Shown here piece after piece: positions 40,801-53,900 of a DNA stretch of 64,000 nucleotides (within the stretch, counting starts at the first letter, position 1; each line of letters starts with the position of its first letter). The notes beneath the pieces are model-generated. The model was not told where the DNA came from, did no database searches, and was given only the letters and a program-made list of their open reading frames with translations. The translations under genes were made by a program, and so were the position numbers. The stretch is from contig NC_073340.2 of the NCBI RefSeq assembly GCF_027580225.2, positions 22,142,001 through 22,206,000 of the forward strand. The letters are read 5' to 3'. Source of the DNA: Misgurnus anguillicaudatus. Its lineage: Eukaryota; Chordata; Actinopteri; Cypriniformes; Cobitidae.

Positions 40801-43800
40801 GTCTGACTAGTTGCTGACACCAGATGCGAGTTCAACAATTTACACAAGTAGATTACATACAAAGTCAATGCAAAGATGCGATCAGACGTGTCCTCGCGTG
40901 GGGCGATGCGAATGACATGATTCAACACGAGCGAAAAATTAGCATGAAATGAAGTTAAATCCCGCGAGTAATCTAGAGGGAGTAACGCGATGCCCCGCGT
41001 TTGGTGTGTTCGTAGCATTAAAAGAATACCTTGTCGAAAATAACAAATGTTTTGGTTTCCTAGGTAATCTAAGTGTTGTTTATTTTGCTTGTTATATAAA
41101 TAAACTACTTTAAACATATTTTGTTGTTATTTATTCTTAGCGGAGTTTACCGGAAGTTACTTGTTTTCCATGAAAGCCGCTTGTTTATGTTGTTACTGAA
41201 ACCGGCTATAGTTTATTTGACTCGTACATGTACACAGATGTTCGATGCATGCGCCAAAATGCAATGCACCTCCTGGGCTACATACTACATTCTTTTGTAA
41301 GCGCATATGCAACCAACGTATACAACGTACGTGAGGTTTCGCCCTCTTCTTATGGCAAAATTGCGTCACACGCGCTGTACACAGACTCTCACGTACACGT
41401 AAAAACTGGACTAAAAACTCATTTTATGTATCGTGTATGAAGTGGCACACGACAGGATTTTTCCTTTTTAATCAAAATGTCTCTATGTAAACATTAGCAT
41501 GTAGCTACTATGAACCTGCTCCTTCCCACCAGGACCCTGACAAGCACGAATAGGAACCATGGCGACTAAAATGGTACCCTTCCTTTTGCGGAGCGTGTGA
41601 ACTGCGCTCTGGTGACCTCTAGTGCAATGACCTTTGACCCCAATGGACCGACTTTGAGTGTACCAGGCCACATTCGGTCACCCATTGCTTTCTATCTCTT
41701 TCTCCCTCCCTCGCTCTCTTATCCACTCTTCAATGGTTAAGGTCAGCATCCTAATGATTAAGCCTATTTAAAAAGAACCTCACTGCTGCTATATATAACT
41801 CATTAAGATTCTTTGTAGGTGCCTAGTGTCTGTCTTTGTGTGGCTTTTAGGTGGAAAAGCCTTTATTTACCTATATCTGATTCAGATTTCTTAATCTGTC
41901 TTTCTTTTATCACATTTGTATCGCTCACTGTCCCTGAAAGAAGGGCAGTGTTCACTTTGTCAGTGCTGGATGGTTTCGGCCCACATATTTTCATACCTTC
42001 GATTTCCACAGTACATGCTGAGTGCCGAAAGTGCTGAAGTGTAAACTGTGAGATAGATAAAGAAATATAGGAAGGCATTTATTGTATAGGGTTGCGATTT
42101 GATGCGTTTGTGTGTTGACAACATTGTATGGCAGAAAATTCTGTGGCATTGCGATATTTTACAATTTATGGCAGATGATTTTATCCAAAAGTGAATCAAA
42201 CCCATGACATTTGCACTGCTACAGGTTTTCGTTGACGTTTTCTGCTGTAAAATAAAGGATTAACAAACCCTCTACATTCATACTGGGATATCATGCATAA
42301 CTTGACCTCCAAGTAATAGAGAGTGAATAAGGATGTGTAGGAGTAAAGGATGATGTCAGTTGTTTTTTGAGGAGTACGTCATTGTGGCCACTTACATCAT
42401 TTTGCTGATTCGCCCATGACATTCGTACAAGTGTGTTCACATATATGCTTTGTTCGGTCAGTACCCCGGCTTTGTTGGCATTGTGAGAAAGCTGCATTGT
42501 TCTTGGTCTATTTCTGCAGCTAAAGGTCTTCTCCAGGGCAGGCATGGGCGTCCTCTATAAACATATGGCATCATATTGCTCCATTGAGAGTCGAGAATGT
42601 CTATTCTACTATAGATTTGCATAACTTGAATTTTTATCCCACAAACCCTCAAACACACTAACCTTTTCAAACTCCGATTTTTTTCCTCGGAAAACATTCC
42701 CTTTCAGAATCCAATCTCGCCACTCAACTCTTCAAAAAAAAAAAAAGTTCTCTCTCTTGAATCGCCTCTAGCTGTGTATTCATCTTTCTGCTACTCTTTG
42801 TTGAGTCATTGTGAGGGCAACCGTTCCTGAATAGCTATTGTGCTTCTGTACCAAGAACCGCCGTCCCCTTTAGTTTATGTGGCAGACGTTAGACGATCAT
42901 CTAGGACATTTCGCTAACCCTGCTGTGCTTGTGTGTACAAGGGTGACGAACCGACACCAGGAAAACGCACCACAGTGCACCCACACCGCAAGTGTTGATT
43001 CAATCTATTGACACCTTTGTTTATAAGACATGTGCTAAATGTGATCACCCCAGAACAGTTGGAGTTCATTGGTTATGGTTAAGACTAATAACAAGCGATA
43101 ACTTCATTACATTTCATTTTTATGTTGTTAGCTCAGCAGCATGTTTAGATGATGCTGTTATTTGACCTGCATGTAATTTAATTCACATTGACAAGATTAT
43201 CTGATTCAGTTTCAGTTCAGATCAATTAACTCGTGTGAATCTGTGAATGTGATTGTGTATTTGATAGATAGAGGAACAGTATGAAATATCTGTCTTAAGG
43301 GATTTTTTTTACGCCAAAAGATAAGAATAAAATTAATTTGATGTATTTGATAAACATATCAAATATTTCATTGCTTAAAAACAACGTTATTTTGTGTATT
43401 TGATAATGTGTTTGTGTGGTTTATGGTTAAAAAACACATAATTTTCCACATACCATACATTTTTTTAGCTCCAGATTTCACTCTCTTCCTGAAACACACT
43501 GATTTTGTACAAAACTGATTGGCCAGGTAATCTGTACGTTGTGATTGGCCTGAATACCTCTGATGTCAGCCGGAAATATGATGCTCCTTACCATGTTTGA
43601 AAGATTCGGTCACAATTCAATGCTAACAGGAGTTAATTTACAGACTATGAGTCAAAGCGGGAGGAATTATGATAATGTTGGTCTTTACTACGTCACCAAT
43701 CCCAGGAAGTAAACTGTTGCCTACAATCCGTGTGTTTGTTGTAGTCCAAAAAACGAGATTCAGGTTGGAGACGATAACTCGCGTCATCGTTTACTTTGGG

Positions 43801-44904
43801 GTATGTACCTTTTGCATATCATTAACATGTACTAATACACAATTACACACCAAAGGAAATGTAAAATCGTCAATCAGACCATTGGTGCTCTTTAATATCA
43901 TTGTCTTATTTTTGATGGAGGTGACGTTTAGAGGCTTTTGCATCAGAGCTCTTCAATTTCTGTTGGTAATATTATATCTACCGGTATACACAACCCAGAC
44001 ACAGCTCACTTTTACTAGGCATTGCTGATTGTCCTCATATTTAAATGACAATGCTGTCACTGTGATATAAGGCCTGTGATAGTGACCGTACTACTGCTTA
44101 CTCAACCTGCTAATACTCTTAAAATATAGCCTGCTAACCCACTGGCCGTGTAATTACCAAGAGGCAATACCACAGCAGGAATTAATGAACGATTTTCTCA
44201 TTAGTCAAGGGCTTTAGGTTCAGGGTATCTGTAGTATGGTGTGTTTGACGAAAGTTTAACGTGAATGATAGTTATTTAATAGTTGTGAAATTGAGGTACT
44301 ATATAATAATCTGTGGCCACTGTAGGTTGAGGACATCAGACATGCAGTACTTTTCTCAAACCACAATGAGATCATCCTTGTTAGACCTATTTGCTAATGC
44401 ATTGCACTTCTCATACTCGCTGCTTTGCATTAATGCACAATAGGAAAAAGTGTTATAGAAGTAAAATTGAATTTAGCTTGCTAAATAAATTGGAAATATA
44501 TAGACCCCTTCACGGTTTACGTCACAGGCTGTTCCCACTGCGCATGTCGGGGTCAGAAAAGTCATTACAGCTGATTGAGTTGCGTATTATTCGGTATCGT
44601 CAAAAATGCCTACTTACGTCGTGGGCTGTGAAAATCGCACCAGGTCTTCCGTTAAGTTTTCGCGATTCATGCAGAATCTCAAAAACAAAAAAATACAACA
44701 TCTGCGTCTGCAAGCAATTAACGTGCAGACTGGGACAATGCAAAGATCAAAGAGGCTTGTGTTTGTAGTGCTCACTTCATTTGAGGTAAGTCATCATTTT
44801 TCAGCACTGTTAGATTAAATTATTAAGCCTAAATGGTATGAACAGTTCGATAGTCATTCAATGTTTACAAACCTTGAAGGGGTCTATAGCATATCAACTC
44901 ACTT

Positions 44905-44968
<64 letters not shown>

Positions 44969-47900
44969 TATACACACAACCTCAATCCTCTGATTTCAAA
45001 GTATGTAACAATCAATAATGTTTTGGTCTCAGTAAAGTCCACATGGATACTTGTATTTGGGTGATTCTCACGAAAACTTGGTTTAAAAAATGTCAAGCAT
45101 GAAAATGTAAAAATTGCTTAAATTTACTTTTTTCCCACCAGACATTGAAAAACAAAGTCTGGAGTAAATGGGAACATTAATTTAAAAACTTTTACTTATC
45201 ATTTAACACTTTTTGTAACATAATTTAAAAAATTTGTCCTAAAAAATCTCATTACCGCAACAGTCAGAAAACATCAACACTGACATATTTTCAAAATGAC
45301 ATGACAAACCTGAAAGAACATAATTTGGAGATTCTGCACATGCATTTAAAATCAAAGTATTATGCTTCTATTAATTAAATTAACATTTAATAAGCATCTG
45401 TTGCGGTAATGATAATCAAAATGTCGTGTAAGCATTCTGACAAGACAATATTTCAAATTAACTGTAAAAAAATGATCTTACCTGGTAGCCATCTTGAAGT
45501 AACTGGTCCATGTGCTTGGTCACTCAAAATCAAACTTTATTAAAATTCTGTATGTGTGCTTAAACTGTTCTCAAAAAGTGTTGCGGAGGATGAGAACATC
45601 AGGCATGGACACATCATTTTCCTAATTTTTCTTCATTATTATTATACATGAATATTCAGTAAATATTTTTTCTGTCATCTAAAGTAGTCTAGCAAAACAT
45701 CCATTTATTTTTTTCTTAATATTTTTGTGTTAATTTGATTAAATTACAACATAACGCATGTTCAAACACAGTCGGACACATTGCGGTAATGAGAATTTCA
45801 GCAGAAAATTATATAAAATTTCCAATTATAAATTCTTACGTTGAAATCACACATTGTGCAAGGTAGAACACAGTATTGTGTTAATTCTGATGCTTTTTAA
45901 TGTTACTATATTACACATTTTAAAGCTAAAATCATTAGTGCCGTGGTGTTTCAATGGTTTCGTGAGAATCACCCATTTATATACATATCAAAGGTTATCC
46001 AGTTTAGTGCAGTGACCAGCTCCAGCTAATATTTTTGTTTACATTAATTCATGCTTAAATTTGGAGCACAGTCATGAAGTGTTTTGAAGCTCAGAAACAG
46101 CGTGTTGCTCACTAGGAGTCCTGTCCAACGTTATTGAATAATTAATAAAGGTTTAAGAGAGATGAGGGGAACCAATCGAAAAGGAGAGATTTGCATCCAT
46201 TGCAGGGCGGCACCATCTGCCTTAGTGGATGTGGGACTTCCATCAAAGCACAACGCCCCCAGGTTTTCACACACAGAGGGACAAATACACACTTCTGTAC
46301 ATTCATGGTTCAGTTAATCTGTTACACTTGCAGAGATTTATGGCCACATATACTGATTGAATATTTCCAAGTCTTGCACTTAAAGCGTTTTTCTTCATTG
46401 CGGTTTTGTAAGTGTAGTGCAATGTTCCTATAGCTCAGCTGATAGAGATTTGTATTATAGCAACGTAAACAAATCTGAGTACTAATAAATACAATTTATA
46501 GCTTAAATTCACTGTATGAGATCTCTACAAAATTTGTAAGTAATGTCAGGTTTAGTGATCAGCATGGGGAGCGATGTTTGCTTGTGGTATCACGTAGCAT
46601 CAGGCTGTGTGCCGAGGACCTAAAGGTTAATTGGTTGTTTTTCTGTCAAGAGTTTGAACGTTGCTGAGCTTACTGAGGTGTAAAATGGATCTTAAATTCT
46701 CTATAAGTTTGCTCTCTACCTCTCACTAAATCACCAGTTCTTCCAGGGGCCACACACACATTGTGGTTGTCTCATACACGTGTGGTTGTCTCATATACAG
46801 AAACCTTTTGGTTAAGCACTGCAGACATGCGCACACATTTGCATGGCCCCAGGGGTTCCTGTGTGTCTGTGTATGCATTGGTCTGTATATGTCACAGATG
46901 TGCTAAAGTGTGCCTGAGTGGATGCTTCCTGACGGAGGGCACTCAGCCGGAAATGTAGGTTAAGCTGGTCATCCATACCCCCTCCATGAGGAAGACAAAG
47001 GAAGATAAGAGAGAAAGATATATGATGAATATTCTGGTTGTTTTAGTTTGAGGAACGATTGGAAAATGTTTGGCTTGTACTTTGTTTACATTCACATACA
47101 TCTATATAATCATTAAACATTTTTTCTTTCTCTAAGTAACCTGACTCACATTTTTACTGTTATGCAACCAACTTAGGGTTTGTCACAGTGGGTCACCTCC
47201 TAGGCCTTTACGTAAATAACTAAGTAAATGTGTTCATTCATAACCTTAATAAAATAATAAATTTTAAAACTTAAAACTATTAATAAAACTTATATACCGT
47301 CCAGAAGGCAGAATAATGTCTTCTTATCACCTCCCAGCACCATCCGCTCTTGTAGGTTCATCCTTTACAACAAATTAGACCTTTCCTATCTGAGCATGCT
47401 ACACAAGTACACTTCAGGCTCTTGTCCTTTCCAAACTGGACTATTGCAATGCGCTACTGGCCGAACTCGCAGCGTGCACAACCAAATATTTTAAAGTAGA
47501 CTTTAATGAGCCTAAGAGGGCGCATGTCACTCCTTTCTTTGTCAGGTTACACTGGCTTCCTATAGTAACTCGCATCAAATACAAATCTCTGCTTCTGGTC
47601 TTAAAAACCACCACTCGCTTATACAGACTTATGTACCCTATAGATCCCTGTGCTCTGCCAACGAGCGACGTCTTGTGGTGTCATCCCGAAAAGGGAAAAA
47701 ATCACTATCGCGTACCTTCTCTGGTTCTATTCCAAATCTGTGTAATGATCTGCCGGTTGCGACAAGATCTGCTGACTCTGTAGCCGTCTTCAAGAATCTG
47801 CTAAAAACCCATCTCTTCCGCTAACACCTTACTTACTAATTCAAAGTTTGATATATTTCTCTATTTTCCTATCTTTTTTATGTCCTTAAAAAACTTTGGC

Positions 47901-50900
47901 TATACTGTGTTGGAGTGGATGAGACTAGTTTTAGTGCATCTATGCATTGCTGTTCTTGTGTTGTTCTAATAGCTTATTGTGTATCTCATTTGTAAGATGC
48001 TTTTAGTAAAACCATCTGCTAAATCACTAAATGTATTATATTTTATATCCCTTATTATTCCTTACATACAGAGTTGCTTCGCTGTGGCAAACAATATCGT
48101 AAAAAGTGTGCCAAGATTAAGATCCTCAGCAAAAGAGTGTACGCCAGCTATGTGTTTTTATCTTGTTCCTATAACAAACATACATTGACTATAAAGTTTG
48201 GGATGCTTAGGAGGAGACAGGTTGCCATGCAAACCATTTCTTTTCTTTTGCTTATTTAATGAACGTGACCAGCACAGAGTTAAATGGTGCAGTGGTGACC
48301 CCTAGTGGGCGATAAAAAGAATGCAGTGTCTAAGCATTTGGTTGGTTTTAAAAAAACACCAGGATCACAATTTAAAGGGCACCTATTTCATTGCTAAAAA
48401 CAAGGTTATTTTGTGTATTTTGTATAATACAATGTGTTTGCGTGGTTTATGGTTAAAAAACAAATTACTTTCCAAACACCGTACATTTTTGTAGCTCCAG
48501 ATTTCACTCTCTTCCTGAAACACGTGGATTTAAAAAGCTCTGTGTCCCCGATTGGCCAGCTAATCTGTACGTTGTGATTGGCCTAAATATCTCTGACGTC
48601 AGCCGGAAATGTGACCCTCTGAAAAATTCGGTCACAATAAGGGCTGGGCAAAAAAATAAACGATTTTTCGATTAATCGTTTTTTTTAAACGTGGTCGATT
48701 CAGAATCGATTCTCAAAGAGCAGAATCGATTTTTTTTCCATATTTTTTGCAAATATTGAACGTAAGATTAACATTAATCAAATTACTAGTCGTCTTCACT
48801 AGATGTCACCCTCTTTTTTGCCTTGCATGATATCACCAAGGAGCGAGAGGTGAGCCTGTCATTCTTTCATTTAGTCCTTAAAATGGCGGTTTTGGGTGCT
48901 TCATCAACGTTGATGCCACCTTCACATAAAAAGTAAGAGGTATGGAGGCATTTTAGATTTCGCTAGCAAGACGAAGACGATAGTGTTGTGGCTTTTCATT
49001 TCTTTTTATTAATTACCCACTCCTTTTTATTAATATAGTATTTGTATTAAATCTATATTCATTGAGTTGAATTGAGAATTGAGTATAAAAACTAACCCGA
49101 GATCCGGAATCGAAAATTGAATCGAGAATCAAAATCGAATCGATTTGATAGCTTGTGAATCGAAATTGAATCGAACATCTGAATCGATACCCAGCCCTAG
49201 TCACAATGCAATGCTAACAGGAGCTAACTTAGTTATAACCCATTCATACAGACCTTTGGTCCCAGAAAATACCCAGAAAATTGCCAGACAAGCTTCTGTG
49301 TGAACGCAAACACGTCCTGAAAATCTTCTAGGATCGTTGCCGGAAAGAGGACCTAGTAAGATACCCGTTAAACTCTCTGTGTGAACAAGAAGCCAAAACA
49401 ATGCCGTAATGGGCGTGTCGTAGTGAGGACGTGCATGTCATCACAACAATAAAGTTATGGTTCAGCTCTTTAAAACGAGAGATTTACATGCAGATCAACA
49501 TTCACGACAAGAAATGTCACAAACTAGACTAAATAAGTTATCAGGAAATGATAAATGAGACGCATAAACAATGCTGGGCGTGCCGTAGTGAGGACGCACG
49601 AGTCATGGCAACATGAAGTTGGTTCAACTCTTTAAAATCAGGAATAGAACGGCGCATCACGCGCTCCTTTATGGTCTTATCATAAAAAAAATGCACGCAA
49701 GTGGTTTCTGAAGAGAGAAATAATAAATTATATGCAAACTGCAGACGCTGGGGAGAAGAAAGTGCAGGACTTTAAAAAGGTCACGTGTCTTTCTGGGACC
49801 GTGCAGATTCCGACAAATCATTGGCAGTGTGAATGAACAAAAAAATTTCCAGGGTGTATTTTCCGTGTATTTTCCAGAATGTCTATGTGAAAAGGGCTTT
49901 ACAGGTTGGAAGTCCGAAGCGAGAGGAATTATGATAATGTCGGTCTTCTCTACATCACCAATCCCAGGAAGTAAAATGTTGCCTATAATCCGTGTGTTTG
50001 TTGTAGTCCAAGAAGAGATATTTACGTTGAGATGATAACTCACGTCATCGTTTACTTTGGGTTTGTACCTTTTGCATATCGTTAAAGGGGACAGAGAATG
50101 AAAAACCATTTTTACCTTGTCTTTGTTGAATAATGGTAGTCTACCCACATTCACAAACATACAAAAAGTGCTAAACATGCTAAACATCTCAGTCTCATAG
50201 AAATTCCTCTTTCAGAAATGTCATCCAGAAAACAGCCCAATCTGAAAAACTGATGCTTATGACATCACAGGCATCTAACTGCCCCTCCACTTTAAAATAA
50301 TTGGCTACATTTTTTGAGTGGCAGCAAAGTCAGCCAATCAGTAATGAGATTACAAGTTAAGCCAGTAGGGGGAGCCAAATAGGTGCAAAACCACTTGTTT
50401 AAAATCCCCCACCCTAATAGAGCTTTCTTAGAGAGGTTTTTAGGAAGTTTCTAAGGCATTACAGACCCAAACAAAATTTTTTTTGTCTACATGTCACATC
50501 ACAGAACAAGGATAAATACTCCGTTCAATCATTCTATGTCACCTTTAACATGTACTAATACACACACACCAAAGGAAATATACAATCGTGAATCAGACAA
50601 TTGGTGCTCTTTAATGTGGAAAGACAACTATAAGTAAGCAGTTGTTGTTTGGCGTCCAAAAGAGTATAAACCCTTTGGTCTTTTTTGGCATTTTCATAAC
50701 AATACATTAAATGCTCTCTCTTTTTACCAACATCAAAATGTATATGCATAAGGAAAATTTTATATTTTAGCCCATGCTCAGTCTTTCCTGGATTATGTGT
50801 TAGATGGCAGAATCAGATACCTTTGTGTTATGACCACAAAGGAGTTAATTAGCATCCTTGTGTGACACCACAGACATAGCATCTCAAATTTACCTTGACA

Positions 50901-53900
50901 AGGATGTAGCCGCCTACTCATTGGGCCCAAGGTAAAGAGGGTTAATCTTTATGAATGGTCATGGACCCTTTCAATTTTTGCACCAGCCCTGGTTATAAAT
51001 GCATGTGTGTGTTTACATTCTATTTAGCACATTAGCTTGTGCTGATTATATATAAAGTCTCGTTTTAAATCATGAATCTGATGTTTTTGTATCACTTATA
51101 GTTACAGCAGCTTATTTTCATATTTGCATGCTGTGCATTTCCTCTTGAAAGAGCTTTACAGATTTCCATGAATTTGAATACGTTCTTCTTTGTGGCTGTA
51201 TGTGCTTTCTAAATACAAATACAATACACATTAAAAATTGACTTCTGAACTCTACTTGGGCCCCGGCCTTTTATACATTTCTTTTATAATAATAGTTCAG
51301 CGGAGACTAGACTTTCTAAATTCAACATGCCGCTTTTTTTACTAATGTACAGTATGTGTGTGTGGTTGAGACAGAGAGCAAAAGAGAGCGTCAGATATGC
51401 AAATACAGTTTAGGCATGTATGCAGATATTGCTGCTGACTCAATATCTGGTGAGTTTGAAGAGCACCACAGAGTTAAAGAGTCAAAGCTACAGCTCAGTG
51501 CCTGTCGTGAAGGTGAAATTGCTTTTTATTTTAGTGTTTTTATTGCTAATTTTATTTGCTTTGCTTGATGAAATGCTTAATTTTTATACAAAGTTAATTC
51601 AGACTAAATAGTTTGTTTTTCTAATATTTAAAATCTAGTAGTTAAGTAAGGAATAACATACTTTTTGTTATCTTTAAAAAGGTCAATATGTACCATTTAG
51701 GTACAGATGTATACATTTTGTAGCAATATGTACCTTTGAGGTACTAAAATGCAATCTTTGGTTCTAATATGGGGTACTAATATAACTCATTATGTGCAAA
51801 GATGTACTTTTTGAAAGGGACCATTTTTTGACCATTTTTTCTGACAGGAAATATTAAATAAAATGTAAATAACTAATATATAGCTTAGCCAGTGCCAATG
51901 ACAAAACACATTTGGTGTAAATGAATGAAGTGTTTTTGGACTTTAGTCCACCACCTTGCAGTCACACAGGACACTGAATAATACTGGAGAAAATGAGTCC
52001 GTTATAATGATCAGTGTTATTATTTCAATATGTCAGGACCATATGTTTCCATTTCTGACAGGATGGATAAGTGGAGTAGCCAACAGACCTTTCCATAAAA
52101 ACAGGAATTTCGTCAGATTTTTGTGTGTGTCAGATTTAAGGTTACGAATGGGTCATTGTTGCTTGATTCCTCATCTGGGGACTAAGAATGTGATGTAGAA
52201 GTTTATAATCCTTTAATGGCAGCTCAACTACATCTTTACAGGTTTGTATCCACTTCATTTTACAGTTCATTATTAGCACTAAGACTTTATTTTTGATTGA
52301 ATGGCTGATGTAGCTTTTTGTAGTGCATTTGTTAATGTGTGGTATTCGTTACAGTAAGTCTTGGGTGAAAGAATGGCCTCTATTTCTGTACATCCTGTGT
52401 AAATGTTGCCACTGCTCGATTCATGTCTGGTTTGTGTGTTATAATGTATTGTATTGTTTAGTTTGTTTTATGGTGCATTGTGAAGAGAGTTACAAGATTA
52501 ACATCAACCTTTAGCAGCGAGAATATTTTCTCTTTAATACTTAGAGTTGCTTTATAAAATAACTAGATTAAATTTAGATTATTTTGTCTCAAGCAAAGGT
52601 AATACTCATCACACTGGTGCTTTTAGCATCACTGGAAAGGAAGGTATATCTGGGTGATTCTCGCGAAATAAGACTTAGGAGGTGTCATGAAACATTTTGA
52701 TAAAAAAAGTAAATGCAAAGTAACAGTATCAGAATAAGAAGCATACAGTTACAAACATCTCTTTATGTACTATTTTCAATGCACATGATTTCAAATGACA
52801 TCATACAAACAAATTTTGTCATTTTTTCCACATTAAAGGGGAAAATTTTCAATACCGCAACGTGTCAATGACTGGATTTGGGTTCTTTGACATGGAAATA
52901 TTTATAATTAAAAAAATCTAAAAAATAAAAAGCTTCAGTGCATGTTATACTATAAACATTTGCAGTAAAGAAACATGTGGTATTTGGTGATCATTGGTAA
53001 ATGTAGAGACAATAATAAGGAATATTAATGTGTAAAATGTTCTCATCCTCTGCAACAATTTTCAATCATTGTTTAAGCCCACAAGAAACTAACATTTTCA
53101 AAAAAATTGTTGGAAGAGACATAATTGACTGTGACACTCAAGATGGCTGCCAAGTAAGCAGTTCTTATTTTTTCTCTCCAGATAAAAGTTAAAATGTTGT
53201 TTGTCATAGTACCTAGACAACTTTTTACATAGTTCTCATTACCGAAACATGAGTTTGTAAATGCATATGTTTAATGCAATATCATGTTGTGGCAATGATC
53301 ATTTTTGATAATGATAATCTAAAAAAATGTAAATAATTTTATAGGAAATATTCTTTAAATCCTCTAAAAAATAATGGTTTATTAAGTTCAGACCTTAATC
53401 TTATATGTGCAAAAAAAATTGGCTTCAAGGGCTTTTTAAAAACATGTGATGCTGGACACCTTCTAAATCTGGATTTCGTGAGAATCACCCATATGTGTGT
53501 TCTAGATGGAGACAAATCCATTTAGTCTAACTGACTTTAAATAGTCCAAGTATGTTAGTCATCATGGGCCATCCGGTGTCTGAAACTTTATTCCAGGGTG
53601 CATTGGGTTTTACAGTGCTCTCTTTTTGTCTTTGTCTAAAAAACATATTGAATATTACATAATATTTCTGTTTTTAATTTTCATTAATTGAATTTTCTCC
53701 ATGCTTTCCTGTAAGTGTATAGCATTAGTTGTTTTAAATGAACAGTTTAAGAGTCCAGACAGCTGTTGGCCATAAACACATCAATAAATAATAACTGTCT
53801 GATATGACCTCTGGATGTCTTGTACAGATTTTTACTGCTTGGCAGAATCAATCACAGTTGGTTTTATTTTACTTGTCCTTCATGGTTTAAAAACATGTTC

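Larger units (their letters stand above)
48376..50610. mobile_element. TTAA MITE copy B with three nested insertions
   Basis: TTAA at 48372-48375 and 50611-50614 flank ends AGGGCACCTATTTCATTGC and CAATTGGTGCTCT. Removing the nested elements at 48639-49199, about 49245-49897 and 50086-50544 leaves roughly 550 bases that align to copy A (43367-43891). Confidence 0.85.

Noticed and set aside
44861..45096. His/Thr- and Cys/Val-rich ORFs on both strands
   Set aside because: They are produced by the CA microsatellite at 44907-44964.
46428..46500. Possible tRNA gene
   Set aside because: Only an A-box-like head is present, with no closing acceptor stem or proper B box; it fits a decayed SINE head.
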